Positions 7,433 through 15,381 of a stretch of DNA of 15,659 nucleotides are shown piece by piece. The notes beneath the pieces are model-generated. The model had not been told where the DNA came from. It worked only from the letters and a program-made list of their open reading frames with translations, and did not search any database. The position numbers were made by a program, and so were the translations under genes. Every line of letters starts with the position of its first letter. Positions within the stretch are counted from its first letter, which is position 1. This stretch comes from JAYUHK01 sp043767025 (lineage in GTDB: Bacteria; Bacteroidota; Bacteroidia; Chitinophagales; Saprospiraceae): positions 1 to 15,659 of the forward strand of contig JAYUHK010000100.1 of NCBI GenBank assembly GCA_043767025.1. Direction: 5' to 3'.

Positions 7433-7475
7433 AAAAAAAAACAGTTATTTTGTCACAAAATAACTGTTTTTTTTT
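7433..7475. terminator. Bidirectional terminator between STAS gene and panC
   Basis: A perfect palindrome around one central base (C7454): an A-run plus ACAGTTATTTTGT on the left and ACAAAATAACTGT plus a T-run on the right. It lies 38 bases after the STAS stop and its right edge overlaps the panC stop codon (minus-strand TAA at 7476-7474). The A/T runs on both sides suit termination in both directions. Confidence 0.92.
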
Positions 7476-8322
7476 ATTTTAAGATGATATTGTCTATCAG
7501 TCGGACTGCGCCGAGCCACGTAGCGACGCAAGCGACTACAGATGTGTGGTTTGCAAAATTTTGAATTGGTTGGAGGGTATTTCCGTCCACAATCTCAAAG
7601 TATTCGGGGCGAAAATCGGCGGCGGCTTGTAGGGTTTCAAACGCCTTTTTTTTGAGTTCCGAAGGTGTTTTGGTACTCATCGAGTGTCGTACTTCTTGTA
7701 AAGTTTTGTAGATTAGAGCAGCTCGCAGTCGGTGGTCGGGCGACAGGCGAATGTTGCGTGAGCTCATCGCCAGCCCGTCGGCTTCGCGGAGCGTAGGACA
7801 CATAACTAACTGAATATCAGTGTGTTGCTGGTGCAACATATTGGCTACGATGCTGAATTGTTGGAAGTCTTTTTGTCCCATAAAAAGTTGGTCGGGCTGC
7901 ACAATATCCAACAGACGCTGCACCACGCGCGCCATTCCGTCAAAGTGACCGGGACGAAACTCTCCTTCCATGACGGTCGCCAAAAGCCCAAAATCAGGCG
8001 TTGCTTTTAGCTCCAAACCTCTCGGATAGACTTCCTTTACGTTGGGCATAAACAACACATCGCAGCCATTTTTGGACAGCAGAAGTATGTCTTCGTCGGG
8101 CGTGCGAGGATATTTTTCCAAGTCTTTGGGGTCATTGAATTGGGTAGGATTTACAAAAATACTACAAACTGCTATGTCACATTTTTCTTTTGCCAGTCGA
8201 ATAAGTGACACATGACCCGTGTGCAGCGCGCCCATCGTGGGGGCAAAGCCAATTTTTTTTCCTGCGTTTCGGAGCTGGTTGAAGTGTTTTTGGAGGTCAA
8301 GTACGGTAGTGAAAACGAGCAA
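7474..8322 (-). CDS. panC: Pantothenate synthetase
   Basis: PanC joins pantoate and beta-alanine with ATP to make pantothenate, the coenzyme A precursor, through a pantoyl-adenylate. The 282-residue protein shows the class-I-synthetase-like motifs in order: PTMGALHTGH (28-37), VNPTQF (57-62), EGEFRPGHFDG (119-129), GQKDFQQ (149-155) and READGLAMSSRN (179-190, with the KMSKS-like MSSRN), ending in LGAVRLIDN. The start is TTG 8322: upstream codons are ATT, CCT, TAT, TAC, CTA, CAT, AAC, TAA, with no ATG, and the N-terminus as called aligns with the usual length before PTMGALH. It lies 49 bases downstream of the glucosaminidase gene on the same strand, probably in one transcript. panB and panD are not in the window. 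Confidence 0.96.
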   Translation of the reverse strand: MLVFTTVLDLQKHFNQLRNAGKKIGFAPTMGALHTGHVSLIRLAKEKCDIAVCSIFVNPTQFNDPKDLEKYPRTPDEDILLLSKNGCDVLFMPNVKEVYPRGLELKATPDFGLLATVMEGEFRPGHFDGMARVVQRLLDIVQPDQLFMGQKDFQQFSIVANMLHQQHTDIQLVMCPTLREADGLAMSSRNIRLSPDHRLRAALIYKTLQEVRHSMSTKTPSELKKKAFETLQAAADFRPEYFEIVDGNTLQPIQNFANHTSVVACVATWLGAVRLIDNIILK

Positions 8323-8371
8323 AATAGGATAGTATAGATGGTTTTATAAAAAAGATGCGAAGGCTTGAGAT

Positions 8372-9982
8372 TTATTGTTTTACCTTGAGAGCTTGCCCGA
8401 GTTTGATAATATCGTCGGTCATATTATTGAGTTTTTTCAGAGTGGCTACCGAAATTCCGTTGCGTTTTGCGATGCCAAACAGCGTATCTCCTGACTGCAC
8501 TGTGTACAGATTTTTGTCATTTTCGGGTGGCGCAGAGTTAGAAGTCGGTATTTTTTCCGCTTGCGGCGGCGTATTTTTGTCTATTTCTGGACTGCTTTCG
8601 TTTGTTTCGGTGTCGTTAGTCGTTCCATCGTTTGTGTTGTCATTTGAAGACTCTAATACGGGAACATTTCGCTTCGGCTTGGGTTGGGGTGTATTTTCTT
8701 CGGATTTATTTTTAGCGGCGGGTTTCATAGCCGGATTTGCGTCTGGCTGGCTGGTGAGGACTTTTGGGCTTGCGCCCTGCGGCGTTACTTCAAAATCTAA
8801 TTCTTTTCCCGAAAAAATTTTGTCCGAATTGTTTTCAAACGGTGCAGCGTTTGTGTTCTTTTTTTCTTGAGAATTTTGCGGCTTCTGTGTAGTCGAATTT
8901 TTAGGCTCGGTGCTTACGTCGGGCGGTGGCGTGGAGTTGGTCGGTTTAGCTTTTAGGTCGTCTTTTGGAGAAGTCGAAGTAGCGGCATTGCGCAGTTTTG
9001 TATTTTTGTCCTTATCTACATAACCACGCAGCGAAATTCTTTCTCCTACGGCTGGCTCCGAGCCTTCTTCCATTCGATTTTTGTCGTACAAGCGGTACAA
9101 ACGAATGCCGTACATTTGCGAAATTGCGAACATTGTTTCGTTTTCTTTCACATAATGCACGTCCTGTCGCCCGTGAAAATACCGATTTTTTCGCTGCAAA
9201 AATACTTTCGTACCTCTTGTCAAAGGCGTTGAAATCGCAATTTTTTCGTCGTTCCTATCCACCAACTTTCCTACGCTAATATCTTGTTTTCGGGCAATAT
9301 CTGCCAGCGTTTCGCCTTCGCTTGCCAACACAAATTTTACGTCGTTGCAATATTGCACCACATCAGTAGCGTTGTTGGACGGTGTATTGGCGGGCGGAAT
9401 ACTTCCCGAACTCGGCGGATAATTAGCGACTACGTCGGGCGCAGTATCGAAAAGATACAGCTCGTAGTCTTGGATTATTTTTATCAATATTTCGGGATAG
9501 TTGGGGTGTGTGGCGTAGCCTGCCTGCCGCAATCCATACGCCCACGCACGGTAATCGGTTGGGTCATACTCAAATAAAAAAGCATATCTGCGACCGCGCT
9601 TGGTGTCCCTCAAAAACTCCGAATGTGCGATAAAAGAAGCCTCGCCGTCCTTAAAGACTCGAAAGCAAGAGGGCTTTTTGGTGCCGTCGGCATTGTACTC
9701 ATCGTCTTCGACGTAGTAGGTTTGACCGTCCCACTCTGGTCCGCATTTGATACCGAAATGGTTGTTTGTTTTTCGGGTCAGCGCGCTGGTGCCTGCGGCA
9801 GACTCGATGAGTCCTTGCGCGAGCTTGATGCTGGCGGGAATCCCCGCTCGGCGCATTTCACTCATTGCGATGAACTTGTACTGCTCGATGTACTGGATTT
9901 GGTCGCCGCGTTTTTGGGCGGATAGCAAAGCAGGAAGGCTCGAAAGCAAGATGAGGGCTAAAATATTTTTCAGATTCGTCAT
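8372..9982 (-). CDS. Secreted glucosaminidase (GH73-like) with three LysM domains
   Basis: A 536-residue peptidoglycan hydrolase. Residues 1-22 are a signal peptide ending LLSA, cleaved before Q23 by signal peptidase I. Residues 28-180 form a FlgJ/GH73-type beta-N-acetylglucosaminidase domain with GLIESAAGTS (57-66; E60 is the likely catalytic acid), TNNHFGIKC (72-80) and AGYATHPNYPE (154-164). LysM modules follow at about 216-263 and 275-320, and a clear third (YTVQSGDTLFGIAKRNGIS) at 491-535. Between 325 and 488 lies a long Pro/Asn/Thr/Lys-rich low-complexity linker, probably a flexible wall-spanning tether. Start is ATG 9982. It probably acts in cell-wall turnover or cell separation in the periplasm. 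panC lies just downstream; the pairing looks incidental. Confidence 0.93.
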   Translation of the reverse strand: MTNLKNILALILLSSLPALLSAQKRGDQIQYIEQYKFIAMSEMRRAGIPASIKLAQGLIESAAGTSALTRKTNNHFGIKCGPEWDGQTYYVEDDEYNADGTKKPSCFRVFKDGEASFIAHSEFLRDTKRGRRYAFLFEYDPTDYRAWAYGLRQAGYATHPNYPEILIKIIQDYELYLFDTAPDVVANYPPSSGSIPPANTPSNNATDVVQYCNDVKFVLASEGETLADIARKQDISVGKLVDRNDEKIAISTPLTRGTKVFLQRKNRYFHGRQDVHYVKENETMFAISQMYGIRLYRLYDKNRMEEGSEPAVGERISLRGYVDKDKNTKLRNAATSTSPKDDLKAKPTNSTPPPDVSTEPKNSTTQKPQNSQEKKNTNAAPFENNSDKIFSGKELDFEVTPQGASPKVLTSQPDANPAMKPAAKNKSEENTPQPKPKRNVPVLESSNDNTNDGTTNDTETNESSPEIDKNTPPQAEKIPTSNSAPPENDKNLYTVQSGDTLFGIAKRNGISVATLKKLNNMTDDIIKLGQALKVKQ

Positions 9983-10038
9983 GGCATTTCAGATTGTGTT
10001 GGGGATTGGCGGACTGTAAAAATGTCAGGTTGATGGTG

Positions 10039-10046
10039 CAAAAATA
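10039..10046 (-). promoter_or_regulatory. Candidate -7 box for the glucosaminidase-panC unit
   Basis: The minus strand reads TATTTTTG from 10046 to 10039, an exact TAnnTTTG match. Transcription would start near 10032, about 50 bases upstream of the ATG at 9982. No clear -33 element is seen. Confidence 0.45.
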
Positions 10047-10169
10047 TTAATATATATTTGAAAAAATGATATTTAGGGAAAAGAAAGTGAAAATCAATAA
10101 TTTTTTTGGAAAAAACATCAAAAATGTGACATTTTAGAGCTATTTATTTTTTTATTCAAGAAAAAATCA

Positions 10170-10177
10170 TAATTTTG
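10170..10177 (+). promoter_or_regulatory. Candidate -7 box for the TPR membrane protein
   Basis: TAATTTTG matches TAnnTTTG and would start transcription near 10184, leaving a leader of about 70 bases before ATG 10255. With the minus-strand box at 10039-10046 it makes 9983-10254 a simple divergent promoter region; the rest of that gap is featureless AT-rich DNA. Confidence 0.45.
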
Positions 10178-10254
10178 TGGTACGAAATGAAAAAAGAACA
10201 AATCACTCATGTTCTGCTTTATTTTTAACCCTAATTTTATACAAAATTTCAACA

Positions 10255-10785
10255 ATGAAAAATAACTTAACCTCAAACAATATTATTGGCGGCTTTCTTG
10301 CAATTTGCATACCGATAGCTTGCTTTTTTTACTGGCAGAACGGTGCCAACGAGCGCATCTTCGACCGCCATTTCCAGCACATCGGCAACGAATCCTTTTT
10401 GGATTTTAGAAATGCTGAAAATCCAGCCGCCGCAACCGACCGCGACCTCCAAGCAGCTCTGAAAGACTACGAAGACCAGCATTTTCAAACAAGTCTGTCT
10501 TATTTTGCTAAATATTTGCAAAAAACGCCCGACGATATTCACGCTATTTTCCTTGCAGGAATGGCTGCGTTAGAAACAGACGACTCCGAAAAGGCGATTG
10601 ACTACCTGACCGTAGCGCGCGTCAATGGCGGAGCCGAATACTACGACCGTGCCACATGGAATCTCGCTTTGGCTTATCTGCGGGCGAAAGACACCGAGCT
10701 GGCGCGCATCTTGCTCGAAGAACTCGTACAGGACAAAAAATCTCCATTGGTGCCGCAAGCTCGCGAAATTCTTACCAAAATATAG
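10255..10785 (+). CDS. Membrane-anchored tetratricopeptide-repeat protein
   Basis: A 176-residue protein with one N-terminal membrane segment (about 9-27, IIGGFLAICIPIACFFYW) and a soluble part that is probably extracytoplasmic. From about 62 on it is made of TPR-like helix pairs: 62-93 (LKDYEDQHFQTSLSYFAKYL), 94-127 (AGMAALETDDSEKAIDYL) and 131-165 (WNLALAYLRAKDTELARILL). Such proteins act as scaffolds; no specific partner can be named. ATG 10255 is preferred over an in-frame GTG at 10177, because the GTG lies inside the predicted promoter and the extra 26 residues lack family character. It stands alone between divergent (left) and convergent (right) neighbours. Confidence 0.82.
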   Translation: MKNNLTSNNIIGGFLAICIPIACFFYWQNGANERIFDRHFQHIGNESFLDFRNAENPAAATDRDLQAALKDYEDQHFQTSLSYFAKYLQKTPDDIHAIFLAGMAALETDDSEKAIDYLTVARVNGGAEYYDRATWNLALAYLRAKDTELARILLEELVQDKKSPLVPQAREILTKI

Positions 10786-10848
10786 GCTTCTTGCTTCGAT
10801 TTGATGGGAGGCTGGTTCAAACTTGATTATTTTATCTTAAAAATAATT

Positions 10849-10897
10849 CAAAAGATAGCGAATGTTTCCCTGTTTAGGAAGTATTCGCTATCTTTTG
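10849..10897. terminator. Long hairpin between convergent TPR and M16 genes
   Basis: Arms 10849-10869 and 10877-10897 pair over 21 bases (14 perfect outer pairs, CAAAAGATAGCGAA with TTCGCTATCTTTTG, then seven more including two G-U pairs) around a 7-base loop CTGTTTA. It lies 64 bases after the TPR stop and 128 bases beyond the M16 stop. The trailing U-runs are short, so termination is likely but not textbook; it might instead be a dispersed palindromic repeat. 10898-11024 shows nothing further. Confidence 0.6.
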
Positions 10898-11024
10898 TAA
10901 TGTGGAAATGCGTCATTGAGAGTATTAGAAAAACGAAAAAATTCTCGAATTCAAAATACATACTTAATCTAATTATAGACCAGCCGACCTATCTAAAATA
11001 TTTCGAGTTAGACAACACTTCCTA

Positions 11025-12263
11025 CTACAACGGAAGATAGTACAGAACGCAAGTGTTTTCGGTACGGAAAATCTGCCGCGCTACTTGGCGCATCTCTTCG
11101 GTCGTGATGCTGGTGTATATTTGTGCTTCTGTGTTGATGAGTGAAGCGTCGCCCAACAGCTCAAAAAATGCCAAGTTCGTAGCTTTGTTCAGCACGCCCG
11201 ACTCCGAAAAAACAAGCGTACTTTCCATTTGATTTTGTAGCTTTTCCATTTCTATCGGCTCTATCAGGTTCTCTTTTAGGTCGTCCAAAATCTTCCAAAC
11301 GGCAGCTTCGGCAGTTTCTAAACTAATTCCTTCCGACGGTCGCCCTTCTATGATGAACAAACCTGCGTCAATATTGCCAGTCACATAAGCGTCTATTTGG
11401 CTAAAAAGTCGCTGTTCTTTCAGCAACTGCTGGTAGAGCCGCGAAGAACGCCCATTGGCGAGCGCGTCCGAAATCAAATCGGTGACATAAAAATCTCGCT
11501 CCATGCGTGGCGGCATCTTGAACGCAATGTAAAGGCAAGGGGCTGGCACATTGGCTTGCTGCACGCGGCGGCGTTTCATCTCCGTCTGCGGTGGCTCTAC
11601 CGGAAGCTGGCGCGGCGGCACTTCTCGAGCGGGAATTTCGCCAAACCACTTTTCAGCCAACGCCTTTACTTCCCCCAACTTCACTTTGCCCGCCACGACG
11701 ATGATGGCGTTGTTGGGTCCGTAATGTTTATAAAAAAAATCTTCTACGTCCTCCAAAGTAGCTTCTTTGATGTGGCGCGGCTCCAGACCGATGGTGGGCC
11801 AACGATACGGGTGCTTCGTGTATGCCATATCGTTGATGTGGTGCCAAAGGTCGCCGTAGGGTTCGTTGAGGCAAGTTTCTTTGAACTCTTCTACGACGAC
11901 TTTTTTCTGCACGTTGAGCGACCGCTTGCTGAACCGAAGGCTCAACATTCGGTCGGATTCGAGCCAAAAGACGGTTTCCAAATTTTCGGCGGGGATAGTG
12001 TCGTAAAAGTTAGTGATGTCGTTGTTGGTGAAAGCGTTGCCGTCGCCGCCAGCGTGTTGGAGCGGGTCGTCAAATTCGGGAATATTTTTGGACCCCCCAA
12101 ACATCAGATGCTCAAAAAGATGGGCAAAACCTGTCCTGTCTGGCGATTCGTCGCGCGAGCCGACATTGTAAAGAATATTTACCGCCGCCATCGGAGTACT
12201 CTCGTCTTCATGGACAAGGAAGCGCAAGCCGTTGGTAAGTTCAAATTTTTCGTATGTTATCAA
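11025..12263 (-). CDS. M16-family zinc peptidase (insulinase/processing-peptidase type)
   Basis: A 412-residue metallopeptidase. The inverted zinc motif HxxEH is intact as H48-L-F-E51-H52, and the third ligand is probably E126 in VVVEEFKE (122-129), 74 residues on. The C-terminal M16 domain (about 165-345) contains GNNA-like GPNNAIIVVAG and the RSSRLYQQL helix. No signal peptide, so it is likely cytosolic. Family members cut short peptides or unfolded segments, often as a dimer with a second, inactive M16 subunit; none is encoded beside it. The start is TTG 12263: upstream codons run TTC, ATT, TAT, ATA to an in-frame TAG without any ATG, and the N-terminus as called (ITYEKFELTNGLRF) fits the family start. 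It lies downstream of uvrA on the same strand. Confidence 0.92.
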   Translation of the reverse strand: MITYEKFELTNGLRFLVHEDESTPMAAVNILYNVGSRDESPDRTGFAHLFEHLMFGGSKNIPEFDDPLQHAGGDGNAFTNNDITNFYDTIPAENLETVFWLESDRMLSLRFSKRSLNVQKKVVVEEFKETCLNEPYGDLWHHINDMAYTKHPYRWPTIGLEPRHIKEATLEDVEDFFYKHYGPNNAIIVVAGKVKLGEVKALAEKWFGEIPAREVPPRQLPVEPPQTEMKRRRVQQANVPAPCLYIAFKMPPRMERDFYVTDLISDALANGRSSRLYQQLLKEQRLFSQIDAYVTGNIDAGLFIIEGRPSEGISLETAEAAVWKILDDLKENLIEPIEMEKLQNQMESTLVFSESGVLNKATNLAFFELLGDASLINTEAQIYTSITTEEMRQVARQIFRTENTCVLYYLPL

Positions 12264-12325
12264 GAAAATATATATTTTTAATTTTTATATGAATCTAAAG
12301 AAGGAATGAAGAGAAAATAAGTAGT

Positions 12326-12370
12326 TTATTTTAGACGCATTCCTAAACGAGCAATTTATTTCAAATGCGC
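12326..12370. repeat. Two copies of a short dispersed motif at the end of uvrA
   Basis: TTATTTTAGACGCAT (12326-12340) and TTATTTCAAATGCGC (12356-12370) lie 30 bases apart; the second includes the uvrA stop codon. Related 15-mers occur at 2295-2309 and 6752-6766. The longer stretch 12351-12370 matches 2290-2309 at 19 of 20 bases. No function is known to me. The other parts of the 12264-12355 gap hold no clear promoter or terminator. Confidence 0.4.
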
Positions 12371-15241
12371 CTCTAATTTTTCTTTCAGATAAACTGCCGT
12401 AATCGAATTTTTGCAATCAATCATTTCTTCGGGCGTGCCTTCAAAAACCAAGTGTCCGCCGTCTTTGCCGCCTTCGGGTCCCAAATCAATCAGCCAATCG
12501 GCGGACTTGATGACCTCCATGTTGTGTTCTACGACCACCACAGTATGCCCTTTTTCGACCAACGCGTTGAGTGCGATGAGCAGCTTGCGAATGTCGTGAA
12601 AGTGAAGACCTGTCGTTGGTTCGTCAAAGATAAAAAATATCTTTTCGGTGCTGCGCTCTTGGTTGAGAAAAGATGCTAATTTCACTCGTTGCGCTTCGCC
12701 GCCCGAGAGCGTGCTGCTTGATTGACCGATTTTGACATAGCCCAACCCAACGTCGCTCAAAGGTTTTATTTTTTGGATAATTTCTTTTTGCGCCGCAAAA
12801 AACTCCAACGCTTCGTCAATGGAAAGGTCGAGGACTTCGGAAATATTTTTGTCGCGGTATTTTACGTCCAATACTTCCTGTTTGAAACGTTTGCCTTTGC
12901 AGTCTTCACATTCGAGGCGCACGTCCGCCAAAAACTGCATTTCGATTACCTGTTCGCCTTCGCCTTTGCAGGCTTCGCAGCGTCCGCCTTCCACATTGAA
13001 CGAAAAATGTTTGGGCTTGAACCCTCTTATTTTCGCCAACTGCTGATTGGTAAATAAATCCCGCATCGCATCGTAAGCCTTGACGTAAGTAATCGGATTG
13101 GAGCGCGACGACTTTCCAATCGGGCTTTGGTTGATCATTTCTATGAGCGTAATTTTTTCTATCGCGCCGTCCACCGCTTCGTGCGAGCCGGGCGCAACCG
13201 AAGGCGATTCGCCTTTCAGCATCTGGAGCGCGGGATAAAGAATTTGCTTCACCAAAGTCGTTTTTCCCGACCCTGACACGCCCGTCACCACAGTCAAAGC
13301 TTGGAGCGGAAAGTTCGCAGTTACATTTTTTAGATTGTGTTGCCGCGCATTGCGCACGGTAATAAAATCTTTTGGCACTCGGCGTTTGGCTGGCAACTCA
13401 ATCAACATTCGGTGGCTCATGTAGGCTGCCGTCAAGCTATTTTTTGCTTCGGTATAAATCTTTTCATATTTTCCTGCGAACACTACTTCGCCGCCGTTGA
13501 TGCCCGCGTCGGGACCAATATCCACCAAGTAATCCGCATTTTTGATGACTTCTTCCTCGTGTTCGACGACCACGACCGTGTTGCCCAAGTCGCGCAGAGA
13601 TTTCAGGACAGTTATCAAACGCCCCGTGTCGCGCGGGTGCAAGCCTACGCTTGGCTCGTCGAGAATATACATCGAGCTGGTCAGATTGCTGCCCAGTGTC
13701 CGAGTGAGATTGATGCGTTGGGTTTCGCCGCCGCTCAAAGTCGAGGAGATGCGACTCAAATTGAGGTAGCTCAAACCCAACTGGTTCATAAATCGGAGGC
13801 GATTTTTTATTTCGAGCAACATTCGCTTCGCAATAAAAGCGTCGGCTTCGTTGAGTTGCATAGTGTCAAAGAAAACCAGCAGCTCGTCCAACGGAATTTC
13901 GAGCAGCTCGGCGAGGTGCCGGTCGGCAATTTTTACATAACTGGCTTCTTTGCGCAGCCGTCCGCCGTCGCAATCCGGGCAGTTGGTTTTTCCGCGATAG
14001 CGAGCCAGCAAAATTCTGTTTTGAATTTTGTATGTTTTCGATTCTAAATCATCAAAAAAAGACTGTATTCCGTCGAAATATTTGTTTCCTGACCAAAGCA
14101 ATTTTTTCTCCGACTTCGTCAAATCTTGATAAGAGCGGTGGAGCGGAAAATTAAAATGGTGCGCGTTGCGCAACAAAGGTTCGAGCCATTGCGACGAAAT
14201 CTCGCCCCGCCAGCAGGCTATTGCGCCCTCAAACACCGACTTGGAGGAGTCGGGAATCACTTTGTCGGCATCTACCCCAATCGTTTTTCCGTAGCCTTCG
14301 CATTTCGGACACGCGCCGACGGGATTGTTGTAGTTGAACAACTGCGGCGACGGCTCCATGAATACCATACCGTCCGCCTCAAAACGGTTGTTGAACATTT
14401 TTACGTCCATTTCTGCTGGCGGAAGGACGATACACTCGCCTTCGCTTTCGTAAAAAGCGGTCTGCACGGAGTCTGCGATGCGCTTTACGTTCTCCACATC
14501 GTCGCTTTTTATCACAAAACGGTCAATCAGCACCCACAAGTTTTCGCTCCGAAAGGTGTAGGCAAGACGGTCTTTGTCAAGCGTTGGGTCGGCAAGTACG
14601 TCCTCAATGGCAGCGATGACTCCGTTGCGCTGGACGCGCGTGTAGCCTTTTTGGAGCAGCAGGTTCAGCTCTTGCGCCAGCGTGCGCTCCTTGTATTTTT
14701 CGGGCAACGGAATAAATAACTGAATCCGAGTTCCTTCGGGCTGGCTTTGGATAAAATCTACTACGTCAGAAACTTCGTGTTTTTTGACCAAATTGCCCGA
14801 GATAGGGGAGTAAGTTTTTCCGATGCGGGCGTAAAGCAGCCGCAGATAATCGTAGCTTTCGGTCATCGAGCCGACGGTGGAGCGAGCGTTGCCGGTGCTG
14901 ACTTTTTGCTCGATGGCGATAGCGGGGCATACACCTTTTATGTAATCTACTTCGGGCTTTTTCATGCGCATCAAAAACTGGCGCGCGTAGGACGACAAGC
15001 TCTCTACGTAGCGGCGTTGCCCTTCGGCATAGAGCGTATCCATCGTGATGGACGACTTTCCGGAACCCGACACGCCCGTCACGACCACGAGCTGGTTGCG
15101 TGGGATGGACAAATCTACGTTTTTGAGGTTGTTGGAGCGCGCGCCTTTGATAAAAATCTCGTTAGCGTGCCGCTCGACTTCGGGTATCAACGGAGCGGCG
15201 ACGACAGGTGCCGCAATTTTTTCTTTTTTTATTTTAGCCAT
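12356..15241 (-). CDS. uvrA: Excinuclease ABC subunit A
   Basis: UvrA is the damage-recognition ATPase of nucleotide excision repair; as a dimer it scans DNA and loads UvrB. The 961-residue protein has both ABC halves: Walker A GVSGSGKS (56-63), signature LSGGE (502-506), ILDEP (526-530); then Walker A GVSGSGKT (654-661), LSGGE (845-849), FIFDEP (870-875). The C-terminal zinc module is complete (C755, C758, C778, C781). The first zinc module has only one CxxC (C311, C314): its usual first pair is replaced by FEADGM. A further CPDC is at 421-424. ATG 15241 is chosen over an in-frame TTG five codons upstream. The M16 gene follows after 92 bases. No SOS box can be claimed. Confidence 0.97.
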   Translation of the reverse strand: MAKIKKEKIAAPVVAAPLIPEVERHANEIFIKGARSNNLKNVDLSIPRNQLVVVTGVSGSGKSSITMDTLYAEGQRRYVESLSSYARQFLMRMKKPEVDYIKGVCPAIAIEQKVSTGNARSTVGSMTESYDYLRLLYARIGKTYSPISGNLVKKHEVSDVVDFIQSQPEGTRIQLFIPLPEKYKERTLAQELNLLLQKGYTRVQRNGVIAAIEDVLADPTLDKDRLAYTFRSENLWVLIDRFVIKSDDVENVKRIADSVQTAFYESEGECIVLPPAEMDVKMFNNRFEADGMVFMEPSPQLFNYNNPVGACPKCEGYGKTIGVDADKVIPDSSKSVFEGAIACWRGEISSQWLEPLLRNAHHFNFPLHRSYQDLTKSEKKLLWSGNKYFDGIQSFFDDLESKTYKIQNRILLARYRGKTNCPDCDGGRLRKEASYVKIADRHLAELLEIPLDELLVFFDTMQLNEADAFIAKRMLLEIKNRLRFMNQLGLSYLNLSRISSTLSGGETQRINLTRTLGSNLTSSMYILDEPSVGLHPRDTGRLITVLKSLRDLGNTVVVVEHEEEVIKNADYLVDIGPDAGINGGEVVFAGKYEKIYTEAKNSLTAAYMSHRMLIELPAKRRVPKDFITVRNARQHNLKNVTANFPLQALTVVTGVSGSGKTTLVKQILYPALQMLKGESPSVAPGSHEAVDGAIEKITLIEMINQSPIGKSSRSNPITYVKAYDAMRDLFTNQQLAKIRGFKPKHFSFNVEGGRCEACKGEGEQVIEMQFLADVRLECEDCKGKRFKQEVLDVKYRDKNISEVLDLSIDEALEFFAAQKEIIQKIKPLSDVGLGYVKIGQSSSTLSGGEAQRVKLASFLNQERSTEKIFFIFDEPTTGLHFHDIRKLLIALNALVEKGHTVVVVEHNMEVIKSADWLIDLGPEGGKDGGHLVFEGTPEEMIDCKNSITAVYLKEKLEAHLK

Positions 15242-15381
15242 AAAAGTAGTGTTCAAGTTGGATTTTTTCGTTCCAATGTCTTTCCAAACATCGGATAGGT
15301 GTTTTTGGTTGGAATTTTTGTCTTATTTGCTCACTGCAAGGTTCGGGAAAGAATAAAATACATTAATTTATTTTTTAATAA
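15242..15381. other. uvrA leader, no clear signal
   Basis: This gap between the uvrA start and the right repeat copy is moderately AT-rich. On the minus strand GATGTTTG near 15288-15295 differs from the Bacteroidota -7 box at one defined position, but there is no supporting -33 element. I see no gene or structured RNA here. Confidence 0.3.

Noticed and set aside
8355..8870. Plus-strand 171-codon open frame with a hydrophobic, Ser-rich product
   Set aside because: It lies opposite the linker and last LysM of the glucosaminidase; its hydrophobic look comes from the complement of a Lys/Asn/Pro/Thr-rich segment.
10177..10254. Longer N-terminus for the TPR protein from GTG 10177
   Set aside because: The GTG is the last base of a TAATTTTG promoter box; ATG 10255 places the membrane anchor at the N-terminus.
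10801..11040. Open frame of about 79 codons on the plus strand after the TPR gene
   Set aside because: It runs through the 21-bp hairpin and into the end of the M16 gene, and its composition is that of AT-rich non-coding DNA.
13337..14719. Long plus-strand open frames opposite uvrA
   Set aside because: They are shadows of conserved UvrA codons with no recognisable domains.
15242..15256. uvrA start at TTG 15256
   Set aside because: An ATG five codons downstream (15241) begins MAKIKKEK, a more usual start, and no conserved residue is lost.
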